From RGIG1828 sp045541875 (GTDB lineage: Bacteria; Bacillota; Clostridia; UMGS1810): 64,000 nt of DNA. Under the pieces are notes generated by a model that was not told where the DNA came from, did not search any database, and was given only the letters and a program-made list of their open reading frames with translations. Positions 44,578 through 53,385 of this stretch are shown here, piece after piece. The stretch is taken from the NCBI GenBank assembly GCA_045541875.1, contig JAZQJX010000074.1:19990-83989 (forward strand), given 5' to 3'. Position 1 is the first letter of the stretch, and each line of letters starts with the position of its first letter. The position numbers and the translations under genes were made by a program.

Positions 44578-47500
44578 TTGAGGACAACGAAAGAAATTAT
44601 TAAATCCATTGCCATGCCAAACGGTGAATATCGTCCTGTTATAATGTGGTTTTGGAATGGTAATATCACTGAAGAGGGAATAGAAGAGGAACTTGATCTT
44701 TTTAAATCCCAGAATATAACTGACTTTTTTGTGCATCCAACTGAAGGAATGGGCGTGGAATATCTTTCTGACAGGTATATGGAGCTTATTTCCCATTCTG
44801 TTGCCTATGCAAAAAAGAATGGTATGCATTTCTGGATTTATGACGAATATAATTGGCCCTCCGGTGTAGCGGGAGAAAAGATTTTAATTGAACACCCCGA
44901 GTATCATTCCCGCTATGTCTCTGAAGAGCGTGTCAGTGTTGAAGAAGGAGCTTTAGCGGAAGTTCAATGTGATGTTTTTTTGGGAGCGCAGTATGAACAA
45001 AGCGGCATAATAACCGATATTACAGACGAGTGCTATGTTAAAGGCAGAAAGTGTTTCTGGAAAAATGTCACCGGACAAAAGGTCACTGTTTCGGTTCAAT
45101 CCTCCATACATTTTGATGGGGTTTTTGCTTTTGCAAGGGGATATTTCAAATCAAAACAAACACCGGGTTCTGTTGATTTTACTGATATCGAGGCTACACG
45201 TTGCTTTATCTCCTATACCCATGAACGTTATAAAGAATATATAGGAGATGAGTTCGGAACTACTGTTCCGGGAGTTTTTACTGATGAACCCAGCAGCAAC
45301 ATATGCAGATATAGCATAAGCGATAATATACTGGAAGCACTAAAACATAAATATGGTCCCAATCCCCAGCGTTATTTTTATCTTCTTTTTCGTGATGGGG
45401 AGGATGCCGTTGCATTTAGACGTGATTACTACGAAGCATTTTCATCTCTGTTTTTGAACAATTTTATCAAACCGATTGCCCAATGGTGCGAAAATAATAA
45501 TCTTCTTCTTACAGGACATTTAAACGGAGAGGAAAAATCGGATTGTCATATTTTAAACGGTGAGCCCTTGAATCTTCTGAAGTCCTTCGGTATTCCCGGC
45601 ATTGATCTGATACGTATTACACTTCGCGGGAATTGGCCGGACTTTAATAATCTGATGGTCACAGCGCAAAATATCAATCATTTTTCCGGGAAAAATCGTT
45701 TGCTGTGTGAAACCTATACCGTTAGCACATGGAGCCTTTCAATGGCATATATGAGACGTATGGCTTCACGTCTTATCATGCACGGCGTAAATATGATTCA
45801 ATATATGGGAACCCGCTATAGCTTTTCCGGAATAAAGACCATCCATGCAGGACCGGACAACGGATTGCATAACGTCCTCTTTCCTTTCTATCATGTTTTG
45901 GGCGACTATATTGCACGCCTGTCCGCATTAAGCGCAGAAACAGTCCCCAGCGTTAAAACAATGGTTCTTCATCCTTTGACAAGTTTCGGAGAACAACCAA
46001 TGGTTGATGAACTAAGATTTGAATTTTCAGAGTTTCCCGAAAATCACGGCGAGCAGGTTGAGTCTACCTTAAACGGAGTTATTAATTCCCTGAGCCGTTT
46101 AAATATTGGCTACGAACTTATATTTGAGTCACAGTTAAAAGATGAAGGGGTCTGTGTGAAAAACGGAAAACTTTGCATTCCCAATCCTGAGATATATTCT
46201 GATATTGCATCTGTGAATGAGTATGAAGTGGTGATTCTTCCTATGATTTCCTGTACACACGGCTACACACGCACCTTGCTGGAAAAATTCGTCGAGGAGG
46301 GTGGGAAACTGATTCTTGTAAATGATGCTCCAACTTATAATATAGATGATTTTACGCCTTATCACCTTGCAGGTCTTGATGAATTCCGTTCTGCATCAAA
46401 GAGTTTGCAAAACGGTGAATGGGATAAGGTGACAACCATCAGCAGGCGCACGAAGGAAGGAATCTTCACAATACTTTCCAACGAAGTAGTCCCCATGGGA
46501 AAAGCATTTTGCGATGCAATTTCCATGTGTATGGATGAGGCAGGAGTGGAGGATTCAATAGACATTGACGCTGCACCTGAGATATATTCAACTCGTCGTA
46601 TTGGCATTGGCGAAAATGGCAAAAGAGTTTGGTACTTTTATATTACAAATTACTCTACTAAGTCCGGTGTTGCCAATGTGCGTGTAAACACGGGATTGCC
46701 GTGCCTGGTTCTTAATACAGACGGTGCATTTTTGGAGAAAACGTTTACATCTGAGACCACTCTCACAATTCCCGGATGTAGCTGCCGTGTTATTGTAAGT
46801 GCTGATGAAGAAACTTTGGAGGTCTTCCGTGCACTTCCTTTGGCACCTGTTTTCTTGTCAGAGAAGGAAGTTCCGATGGAATCTTTTGTCTTCAAAGCAT
46901 TGGAACCAAACACCTTGCGTCTTGATTTTGATGAGTATATTGATAGTGACACGCTTGAGAAAATGTCTGATGAAGAATTTATAAAAACACTTGAAAATGC
47001 ACCGGAAGACAAGTTCTGTGTGCTCGAGCGTAAATTGAACGCGGATATTTTGGCACGTGCCATATTTAATGTACCTCAGCGCATTAAAAACCTTAAACTT
47101 GTTGCTGAAAACATTTGTGATGTTCGCCTGTGGCTCAACGGAAAAGAACTGGTTGGCGGCGAAGAAAAATTGGTTGTAAATGAGCCCTACGTTATTTTTA
47201 ACGTGGAGGAATTATCTCAAATCGGTAAAAATACCGTCATATTACGTTGCAAAACAAAGCAGGATGTGAATGTAACGCCTTGTCTGTTGCCATTCGTCAT
47301 GCTTTGCGGGGATTTTATTATGGATGATAAAAACACATTAATAACAAATGATGCTCCCGTTTGTTGCAAAGGATTATGGACCGATATGGGCTATCCTCAG
47401 TATAGCGGCACTTGTTCTTACGAACTTGACCTGAGCGGAGAAGAAATAAGCCCCGCAGCAATACGATTTGAAAGTCCTGATTCCATGCGTGTGTTTGCCG

Positions 47501-47697
47501 ATGATGTTCTTATTGGCGAATCCATCGGCGCACCCCACGAGTTTATGCTTCCTGAGGGAACACGCGTTGTTCGTGCCGAGGTGTCGGGAATGCTCCATAA
47601 TCTATACTACGGCAGCGATAATCCCCGTATTGATGAAACAAATAACGGCGGAACAATTCCGAGTGGAATTCTTGGGGCAAAGCTTCTCTATCGTTGA
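44578..47697 (+). CDS. GH106-like glycoside hydrolase (putative alpha-L-rhamnosidase)
   Basis: A 1039-residue protein without a signal peptide. The N-terminal TIM-barrel half has the pattern of GH106-like enzymes: RPVIMWFWNGNI, then DFFVHPTEGMGVEYLSD, and WIYDEYNWPSGVAG (about residues 20-110), followed by GVFTDEP with candidate catalytic acids. The C-terminal half has beta-sandwich, galactose-binding-like domains (about 780-1039). GH106 removes terminal L-rhamnose, which fits the rhamnulokinase-like gene at 20214. Start TTG 44578 follows GAGAGGTG; the in-frame ATG at 44560 has no ribosome site. It is predicted to be cytoplasmic, so it would act on imported oligosaccharides. Family assignment is from pattern only. 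Confidence 0.72.
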   Translation: MRTTKEIIKSIAMPNGEYRPVIMWFWNGNITEEGIEEELDLFKSQNITDFFVHPTEGMGVEYLSDRYMELISHSVAYAKKNGMHFWIYDEYNWPSGVAGEKILIEHPEYHSRYVSEERVSVEEGALAEVQCDVFLGAQYEQSGIITDITDECYVKGRKCFWKNVTGQKVTVSVQSSIHFDGVFAFARGYFKSKQTPGSVDFTDIEATRCFISYTHERYKEYIGDEFGTTVPGVFTDEPSSNICRYSISDNILEALKHKYGPNPQRYFYLLFRDGEDAVAFRRDYYEAFSSLFLNNFIKPIAQWCENNNLLLTGHLNGEEKSDCHILNGEPLNLLKSFGIPGIDLIRITLRGNWPDFNNLMVTAQNINHFSGKNRLLCETYTVSTWSLSMAYMRRMASRLIMHGVNMIQYMGTRYSFSGIKTIHAGPDNGLHNVLFPFYHVLGDYIARLSALSAETVPSVKTMVLHPLTSFGEQPMVDELRFEFSEFPENHGEQVESTLNGVINSLSRLNIGYELIFESQLKDEGVCVKNGKLCIPNPEIYSDIASVNEYEVVILPMISCTHGYTRTLLEKFVEEGGKLILVNDAPTYNIDDFTPYHLAGLDEFRSASKSLQNGEWDKVTTISRRTKEGIFTILSNEVVPMGKAFCDAISMCMDEAGVEDSIDIDAAPEIYSTRRIGIGENGKRVWYFYITNYSTKSGVANVRVNTGLPCLVLNTDGAFLEKTFTSETTLTIPGCSCRVIVSADEETLEVFRALPLAPVFLSEKEVPMESFVFKALEPNTLRLDFDEYIDSDTLEKMSDEEFIKTLENAPEDKFCVLERKLNADILARAIFNVPQRIKNLKLVAENICDVRLWLNGKELVGGEEKLVVNEPYVIFNVEELSQIGKNTVILRCKTKQDVNVTPCLLPFVMLCGDFIMDDKNTLITNDAPVCCKGLWTDMGYPQYSGTCSYELDLSGEEISPAAIRFESPDSMRVFADDVLIGESIGAPHEFMLPEGTRVVRAEVSGMLHNLYYGSDNPRIDETNNGGTIPSGILGAKLLYR

Positions 47698-47732
47698 GTG
47701 CTTAACAAGTTTAAAATGTATTATATTATTCA

Positions 47733-47761
47733 TTGACAATTTATATCGTTATTGATATAGT
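47733..47761 (+). promoter_or_regulatory. Promoter of the 1048-residue glycosidase-like gene
   Basis: TTGACA (47733-47738), 17-bp spacer, TATAGT (47756-47761), with GGAGG at 47771. Transcription probably begins close to 47768, giving a very short leader. Confidence 0.78.
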
Positions 47762-47783
47762 TAAATTAAAGGAGGAAATACTT

Positions 47784-50700
47784 GTGTTAAATCTGAAAAG
47801 TTATCATTTTATGGAAAATCCGGAAGTGAAAACAGAAACCGCTGACAATATTAAATATATTGTCGATGGGGAACCTCTTATAAACAGAGAATATGTTTTG
47901 GACGGAGAAGTCAGCATAGAAACAGACGAATATGTTGTTTTAACATACAAAGCATCTGATATCAGAAGGAATCCGCAAGTTAAACAGGGCATATTGGTTG
48001 GAGTAAAAGATGGCATAGAAACACCTCTGATTACTATAAATTATATGATTCTGGATGGACACGAGCACAGAGTAATAGTAAAATGCGAACCTGCCCGGTA
48101 TGACTTTCTACGATTAAAGCTATCCAGCAGAAAACCTCATATGGAATTGGAAATTATTGACCTATATATGTGTTCCTATGAAGAACTTCCCGGAAAATTT
48201 GAGACTGGTGATTATAAAGACGGCTATGCTTGTATACCAATTGATGAGTATTGTAATTGCGAAATACCAAACACTGTTGGAGAAACAGATGGCGGTAAAG
48301 ATGTTCCCAAAGGAAAGGTTGGAATAGGTGGAATACCCTTTGAATTTTCAAAGGAAGGTAAGATGGTAAGACCGTCCCCCTCGCCGGAAGAGAATAATGA
48401 TATAATAAAAAATATTACAACTTATGCAAAAAGGGTAGATTGCCGACCTGAAAGCCGTCAGAGCATTTTTTCTGTTGATGTAAATGACAGTGCAAAGGAG
48501 ATTTATTTTGCATTATTGACAGATGGAATAACACAAGAGAAATTTGCAAGCTGTCCTCCTGAAACGGGAATAATCGGATCCACACGCGGCGAAGTCAGAA
48601 TGCCGATAAAAATTAATGATGTGGAAAGATTTGTGGTACGCATATGCTACGAAGATGGTTTTGTAGATGAGTGCTTCCCTCAAAACATATTAACACATAA
48701 GCATGAAATAATTGGTGAAGTAGGAATCTACGGATTAGTCGCATTAAATAAGAAAATAAAACACATTTCCTTTGAAAACAGAATAGTTGATACTGATGTA
48801 TCACTACTTGCATTAACATTAAATAAAGATGCAGATCCGATATTGGGAGAAATGTTCCCCCAGAGAAAAAAGAAAGCCGAAAAACAGTTTGACTTAAATA
48901 AGGAATTCACATTAAAGGATGATATACTCACTGTTCAAAATGGTGGATTTTATATGGAAATCAACACCGCCGGCGGTATGTTTGTTCAGAAAGTAAAATC
49001 TGCCTATAGTGATAGTTTTCAAATGCATGGAGCTCTTCTCAAGGTGAGAGATGGTGAAGAAATAATAAGTGATTTCCAAAGAACCTCTATTGTAATTGAT
49101 AAGGGAGTGCAAATTACATATAGCTATAAGACCTTGTCCATCACGGTGTATCTGGAAATGTCAGAAGAAGACAGTCTTTCAATGAGAATGACCGCTAAAA
49201 ACAACAGTGAAGACAATGTACAACTTGGTATCATTTTCCCATGCCTCAATAATGTACAATACCAGTCGGGTAGTGACACATGGTATTTTCTTCCTAAATA
49301 TCGAAACACAGAGAGCAATGCAAGTTGTTATATTTATGAGGAATCTTCACCCACTTTCCCAATGCAGTTTATGGATGTTTTCAGTCCCAACGACGGTGCC
49401 GGACTTTCAATAAATACATGGGAACGTGATTTAAAGGTCAGAAAATATGCGCTGACAAAAGCAAACGGATTTGTACAGGCTTTTGTAGAATATCCGTCAG
49501 ATTATTGCAAGATATTACCTTTGGGAGTATTTAACGGTTCACCAACAACAATATATGTTCATTCCGGAGATTGGCGTGCTTCTTTGGAAATCTATAAAAA
49601 TTGGATAGATTCATGGTACGAACCGTATCGCTGTCAAAATAAAAAATGGTATAGAGAAAGATTTTGGCTCCTTGCCGAAATCACCGATTGTTTTGAAACA
49701 AAAGATATCTACAAAATGCCGGTATGGTATGATGAAAAAACAAAGCAATACAATTTCAATATGATAATGAACAATATTGCAGAGTTGTATGGAGAAACCC
49801 CCGATATTATGCATATGTGGGGATGGGCATGGACAGAAGAAAAAGACCATCAGCTTTGGGGTAATTTCGGAGAATACGATTATAACAAACTTGGTGGACT
49901 CGAAAACTTCAAAAATGCATTGGAGGATGTAAGACAAAAGACAGGTGCAGAGATTTCGTTGTATTTGCACCCGACACTACTTACGGAAATATATCCTCAG
50001 TCAAAAGAGTATTATCCAAATTATCGCGTAGTTAATTCCGAAGGTAATCACATATGTACGGAAAACGATTCATACCGTATGTGTCACGGAAATAAAGTAT
50101 GGCGTGATTATGCACTGGAAATGTACAAAAGAGTATATGCCGAAACAGGAGTAAAGATATTATATATCGATGAATTCAGCCTGAGAATACACAACAGATG
50201 CTACGCTGAAACACATGGCCACGAAGTACCGTCAAATCTTTTGAAAACAGACAGGAATTTTATAACCCAATTAAAGGATTCAATGCCTGATGATGTTGTA
50301 CTGTATGGAGAATACTATGCCGCTGATGTTAATGCACGATATATTGATGCAAATATCAGTTATTATATTCTTGATCTTCTCTGTGACCATATAGAACAAA
50401 CACAAGGTGTATATACGGAAGATGCTACGGATTGCTATGGCACAGTATTAACTGATGTATATCGCTATGTATTTCCTAAAATAGTACAGATTATTTTGCC
50501 AATATCTCTGAGACATAAGAGCTGGCATCCTCTGAAAGCAACATTTTTCAACGGTGAAGCAATTTATGATTCATTCTGGGATGCAGAAGAAAGAAGAGGC
50601 AGGGAATTTATTTCAAAAGCATACAGAATTAAAAAACAGTATGCAGATTGTTTCTCATCAGATAATCCTCAGACCATGATTGATTCAATGAACGATGCAG

Positions 50701-50930
50701 TATGTATTAATCGTTTCCCATCTGAGAAAAGATGCATTTATACTCTTTACAACAGAAGCTATCATACATACTACGGTGATATTTTAGTTGTTCCATATAA
50801 AGAAAACGTGTCATATTATGACGTGTGGAATGATTGTCCTGCCGAGACTTATGTAAAAGACGGATATACATATATTAAAACTAATATTTCTGCACAAAGT
50901 GTTGGAGCGATTGCGGAAATAGAAATGTAA
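47784..50930 (+). CDS. Large TIM-barrel glycoside hydrolase-like protein
   Basis: A 1048-residue cytoplasmic protein starting at GTG, 8 bp behind GGAGG (47771-47775). The first half (1-620) is beta-rich, resembling the supersandwich of large glycosidases. A TIM barrel follows (about 625-950): strands include PDIMHMWGWAW, ISLYLHPTL, KILYIDEFS (aspartate and glutamate, about residues 797-805) and VVLYGEYY, with acidic residues placed like catalytic ones. A small beta domain ends the protein (about 970-1048). It resembles DUF6259-type sequences in organisation, but I cannot confirm that family. Its neighbours point to hydrolysis of an oligosaccharide. Confidence 0.62.
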   Translation: MLNLKSYHFMENPEVKTETADNIKYIVDGEPLINREYVLDGEVSIETDEYVVLTYKASDIRRNPQVKQGILVGVKDGIETPLITINYMILDGHEHRVIVKCEPARYDFLRLKLSSRKPHMELEIIDLYMCSYEELPGKFETGDYKDGYACIPIDEYCNCEIPNTVGETDGGKDVPKGKVGIGGIPFEFSKEGKMVRPSPSPEENNDIIKNITTYAKRVDCRPESRQSIFSVDVNDSAKEIYFALLTDGITQEKFASCPPETGIIGSTRGEVRMPIKINDVERFVVRICYEDGFVDECFPQNILTHKHEIIGEVGIYGLVALNKKIKHISFENRIVDTDVSLLALTLNKDADPILGEMFPQRKKKAEKQFDLNKEFTLKDDILTVQNGGFYMEINTAGGMFVQKVKSAYSDSFQMHGALLKVRDGEEIISDFQRTSIVIDKGVQITYSYKTLSITVYLEMSEEDSLSMRMTAKNNSEDNVQLGIIFPCLNNVQYQSGSDTWYFLPKYRNTESNASCYIYEESSPTFPMQFMDVFSPNDGAGLSINTWERDLKVRKYALTKANGFVQAFVEYPSDYCKILPLGVFNGSPTTIYVHSGDWRASLEIYKNWIDSWYEPYRCQNKKWYRERFWLLAEITDCFETKDIYKMPVWYDEKTKQYNFNMIMNNIAELYGETPDIMHMWGWAWTEEKDHQLWGNFGEYDYNKLGGLENFKNALEDVRQKTGAEISLYLHPTLLTEIYPQSKEYYPNYRVVNSEGNHICTENDSYRMCHGNKVWRDYALEMYKRVYAETGVKILYIDEFSLRIHNRCYAETHGHEVPSNLLKTDRNFITQLKDSMPDDVVLYGEYYAADVNARYIDANISYYILDLLCDHIEQTQGVYTEDATDCYGTVLTDVYRYVFPKIVQIILPISLRHKSWHPLKATFFNGEAIYDSFWDAEERRGREFISKAYRIKKQYADCFSSDNPQTMIDSMNDAVCINRFPSEKRCIYTLYNRSYHTYYGDILVVPYKENVSYYDVWNDCPAETYVKDGYTYIKTNISAQSVGAIAEIEM

Positions 50931-50980
50931 TTTTATAAGTACATTAGTTTTATTTTCCATGCTAAAAATCATGATTTGTA

Positions 50981-51012
50981 GGCAGGAACGCCAATTTTTG
51001 GCTGTTCCTGCC
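50981..51012 (+). other. Strong GC-rich hairpin after the glycosidase-like gene
   Basis: GGCAGGAAC with GTTCCTGCC, continued by GCCAA with TTGGC (one bulged base) around an A/T loop. No T-run follows directly, so it may stabilise the mRNA 3' end before the terminator at 51091. Confidence 0.55.
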
Positions 51013-51090
51013 ATAGTCATAATATAGCACTGATTATGCTATATTTTTCTCTTGACTTGACACGAGTCTGACATAGAATTTATTAAAATA

Positions 51091-51120
51091 ATAAAACCCT
51101 GGAAATTTCCAGAGTTTTAT
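51091..51120 (+). terminator. Bidirectional terminator between convergent genes
   Basis: ATAAAACCCTGG pairs with CCAGAGTTTTAT (one C-A mismatch) around AAATTT. A T-rich tract follows on either strand. It sits between the plus-strand gene ending at 50930 and the minus-strand dehydrogenase ending at 51132. Confidence 0.75.
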
Positions 51121-51131
51121 TTGGCAAGTTA

Positions 51132-52370
51132 TTAAAAGTTGTTCAGCAAATATTCTTCTGCATCTTTGCACCACAATCCATTGTTTGTTTTTACGAGTTT
51201 GTTAAGAACGTTGAACCTCTTATCAGTTTCACCAAGCTTTTCAAAGTCGGTAAGTGCAGTGAGCGGAAGTTCAATATGTGTATATATAAGTTTTTTCCCG
51301 CCGGGAATATTAGGAAGATTAACGGTTGTGTCAATTGCGGCATCAATACCACCGATATGAGTTATCATAACAGATGGATCAAGACGGTTTTCACCGATGA
51401 GATTTACAATATCTCTCATATCTTCGGGTGTGCTTCCGCTTGTGCCCGCCACATGGTGCTGAGCATAGTGAACATTGTAAAAATTGAAATTGGCACTGAA
51501 TTTTTTGTCAAGTGGACCAGCAAAGAAATTAAGACATCCATCAAAGCCTAAAATGGCATCGCCAAGCTCAACCACAGCCGGAACGGGAGCGTATACAAAA
51601 ACATCATCAAAGCCTTTGCCGCCCGAAATCTTCATAAGCTCATCTTTATCAGATGTAGCAGCAAATATAAGTTTAATTCCATCTTTTTCTGCTTTTTCCG
51701 TAGAAAATATAGATGCGGCACGGTCAAGTCTTGATTTGTCAAGGTCGGTTACCACCACCATAGAGGGCTTGACATTTCCGTGAAGGGCAATATCAATGGC
51801 AACAAGGCCCATAGGACCGCAACCGGCAAGAATTGCAACCTTTCCGCCCGGTTTTATGCCAGTGACAGGTTCAGAGTTTTCGTCAAGATGTAAGCTGGCT
51901 TTGTATCCTCTTATAACGCAAGATGCAGGTTCTATAAGTGAACCGTTAAAATAGGAATCGCTATTTAATTTTATTAAGAAATTGTTATCAAGAATGTGTT
52001 CATAAACAATAGAGTATGTAGAAACCCCGCCAATATCCTCAAAGGTATATCCTACAGTCTCATATCCGCCAAGATATGCAAGAACGGGAGGCATAACTAC
52101 CTTATCCCCAACCGAAAATTTGTTTTTCCATTTGTCTCCAACTTCAACAACCTCTGCACAAAATTCGTGTCCAAGAATAATGGGATGTTCTGCAACATTG
52201 TCGGGAACCCGCAGATGATTCTTGCCCTGCATAATTGTCTTATGCGTAGACATACATACACTGTCGGAAATAATCCTAATCAGAAGTTCTCCTGATGTTA
52301 TGGGGCGAAGTTCAAATTCTTCAAGTCTTGCATCATTTGCCCCGTAAAGACGGGCTGCTCTTGTTTTCAT
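51132..52370 (-). CDS. Zinc-binding sugar dehydrogenase (SorE / sorbose-1-phosphate reductase-like)
   Basis: A 412-residue medium-chain dehydrogenase, longer than most MDRs and matching the L-sorbose-1-phosphate reductase group. The catalytic zinc residues appear as the cysteine in SDSVCMSTHK and GHE in LGHEFCAEV (about residues 68-76). The Rossmann glycine motif is GCGPMG (near 185). The start ATG 52370 follows GGAGGG; the frame continues upstream but overlaps the aldolase gene. It is 10 bp downstream of that aldolase, in an operon repressed or activated by the SorC regulator. It probably interconverts a phosphorylated ketose and alditol. Confidence 0.8.
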   Translation of the reverse strand: MKTRAARLYGANDARLEEFELRPITSGELLIRIISDSVCMSTHKTIMQGKNHLRVPDNVAEHPIILGHEFCAEVVEVGDKWKNKFSVGDKVVMPPVLAYLGGYETVGYTFEDIGGVSTYSIVYEHILDNNFLIKLNSDSYFNGSLIEPASCVIRGYKASLHLDENSEPVTGIKPGGKVAILAGCGPMGLVAIDIALHGNVKPSMVVVTDLDKSRLDRAASIFSTEKAEKDGIKLIFAATSDKDELMKISGGKGFDDVFVYAPVPAVVELGDAILGFDGCLNFFAGPLDKKFSANFNFYNVHYAQHHVAGTSGSTPEDMRDIVNLIGENRLDPSVMITHIGGIDAAIDTTVNLPNIPGGKKLIYTHIELPLTALTDFEKLGETDKRFNVLNKLVKTNNGLWCKDAEEYLLNNF

Positions 52371-52380
52371 ATTATCCCTC

Positions 52381-53250
52381 CTATATCCTTCCTGCACTAC
52401 CAAATGTTCTGAGTTTTTCGCGCACAACTTCCTTCATCATTTTTATGGCATCCTCATACACAAGGAAGGGCCATGTTGAGGGGTTTGTCATAGTGTTTAA
52501 ATAGCCTTTAAGTCCCTGATTAAGAGCATAAAGTACATCAGAATAAATATTGATTTTTGTGATTCCGTGGTGAATTGCATTTTTCATTTGGTCATCAGGA
52601 GTTCCGCTTCCGCCATGAAGAACTAAAGGTCTGTCACATACAGCGGTTATTTCGTCAAGTCTGTCAATTCTGAGTTCCGGTGTCTTCTGATATACACCGT
52701 GTGATGTGCCAATAGCAACAGCAAGTGCATCAACATCGGTGATTTCCACAAATTTTGCAACTTCCTCGGGAACAGTAAGACTTTCGCCGGGATCGGTGTC
52801 AGTTCCAGTCTCGCTGACACTTCCAACGCTAGCATTACCCACATGACCGAGTTCGGCTTCGACAGTGATACCTTTTTTGTGGGCATATTCAGTGACAATA
52901 GCGGTGTTCTTTGCATTCTCGTCAAAGGAAAGCACCGAACCATCGTACATAACCGAACTGTATCCGTTGTCGCAACCGTATTTTATGAAGTCGATATCGG
53001 TTGCATGGTCCATATGAAGACAAATCGGAATATTAAAATATTTGGAAGCGCCATTAATCATAGAGGAAATCAGTTGAAGATTTCTCCCTTGCGTATCTAC
53101 ACCCAATGTCATAAGAAGAGCGGGAGATTTTTCTTCTTCGCAAGTTTCCAAAACGGCTTTCATCATTTCATAGTTGCTTATATCAAATGCAGGAATAGCA
53201 TAATGGTTTTTCTTTGCATCTGTAAGCATTTCTTTCATTGTAACTAGCAT
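52381..53250 (-). CDS. Class II ketose-bisphosphate aldolase
   Basis: A 289-residue zinc-dependent aldolase of the fructose/tagatose-bisphosphate (FbaA/GatY/KbaY) family. It has the zinc histidine region HMDHATD (near residue 80), AELGHVG with the second ligand area, LVLHGGSG with the third histidine, and KINIYSD near the phosphate site (KINI-x-T-D in relatives). It splits a phosphorylated ketose to DHAP and an aldehyde. The ATG at 53250 follows AAAGGAGATGATAAC; a longer frame to 53295 reaches into the promoter. With the neighbouring dehydrogenase it makes a short phosphorylated-ketose pathway. Specificity is not determined. Confidence 0.9.
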   Translation of the reverse strand: MLVTMKEMLTDAKKNHYAIPAFDISNYEMMKAVLETCEEEKSPALLMTLGVDTQGRNLQLISSMINGASKYFNIPICLHMDHATDIDFIKYGCDNGYSSVMYDGSVLSFDENAKNTAIVTEYAHKKGITVEAELGHVGNASVGSVSETGTDTDPGESLTVPEEVAKFVEITDVDALAVAIGTSHGVYQKTPELRIDRLDEITAVCDRPLVLHGGSGTPDDQMKNAIHHGITKINIYSDVLYALNQGLKGYLNTMTNPSTWPFLVYEDAIKMMKEVVREKLRTFGSAGRI

Positions 53251-53280
53251 GTTATCATCTCCTTTATCAAAGTTAGATTC

Positions 53281-53309
53281 AGTATAACATATCATTTAAC
53301 ATCTGTCAA
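53281..53309 (-). promoter_or_regulatory. Minus-strand promoter of the aldolase operon
   Basis: On the minus strand TTGACA (53309-53304), 17-bp spacer, TATACT (53286-53281). The left arm of the SorC-type inverted repeat lies inside its spacer. Confidence 0.9.
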
Positions 53310-53327
53310 TTACAAATGTTAAATGAT
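53291..53327. promoter_or_regulatory. Perfect inverted repeat, operator candidate of the SorC regulator
   Basis: ATCATTTAACAT (53291-53302) and ATGTTAAATGAT (53316-53327) are a perfect 12-bp inverted repeat with a 13-bp spacer. The left arm is between the -35 and -10 boxes of the aldolase promoter and the right arm abuts the -35 box of the divergent regulator promoter. This single site could control both promoters. Confidence 0.82.
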
Positions 53328-53355
53328 TGACTTGTGAGATAAATGTTGATATAAT
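53327..53355 (+). promoter_or_regulatory. Promoter of the SorC family regulator gene
   Basis: TTGACT (53327-53332), 17-bp spacer, TATAAT (53350-53355). Its -35 box shares one base with the inverted repeat. Confidence 0.88.
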
Positions 53356-53385
53356 AAACTAATAAAAAACAGAAGGTGTTAAAAT

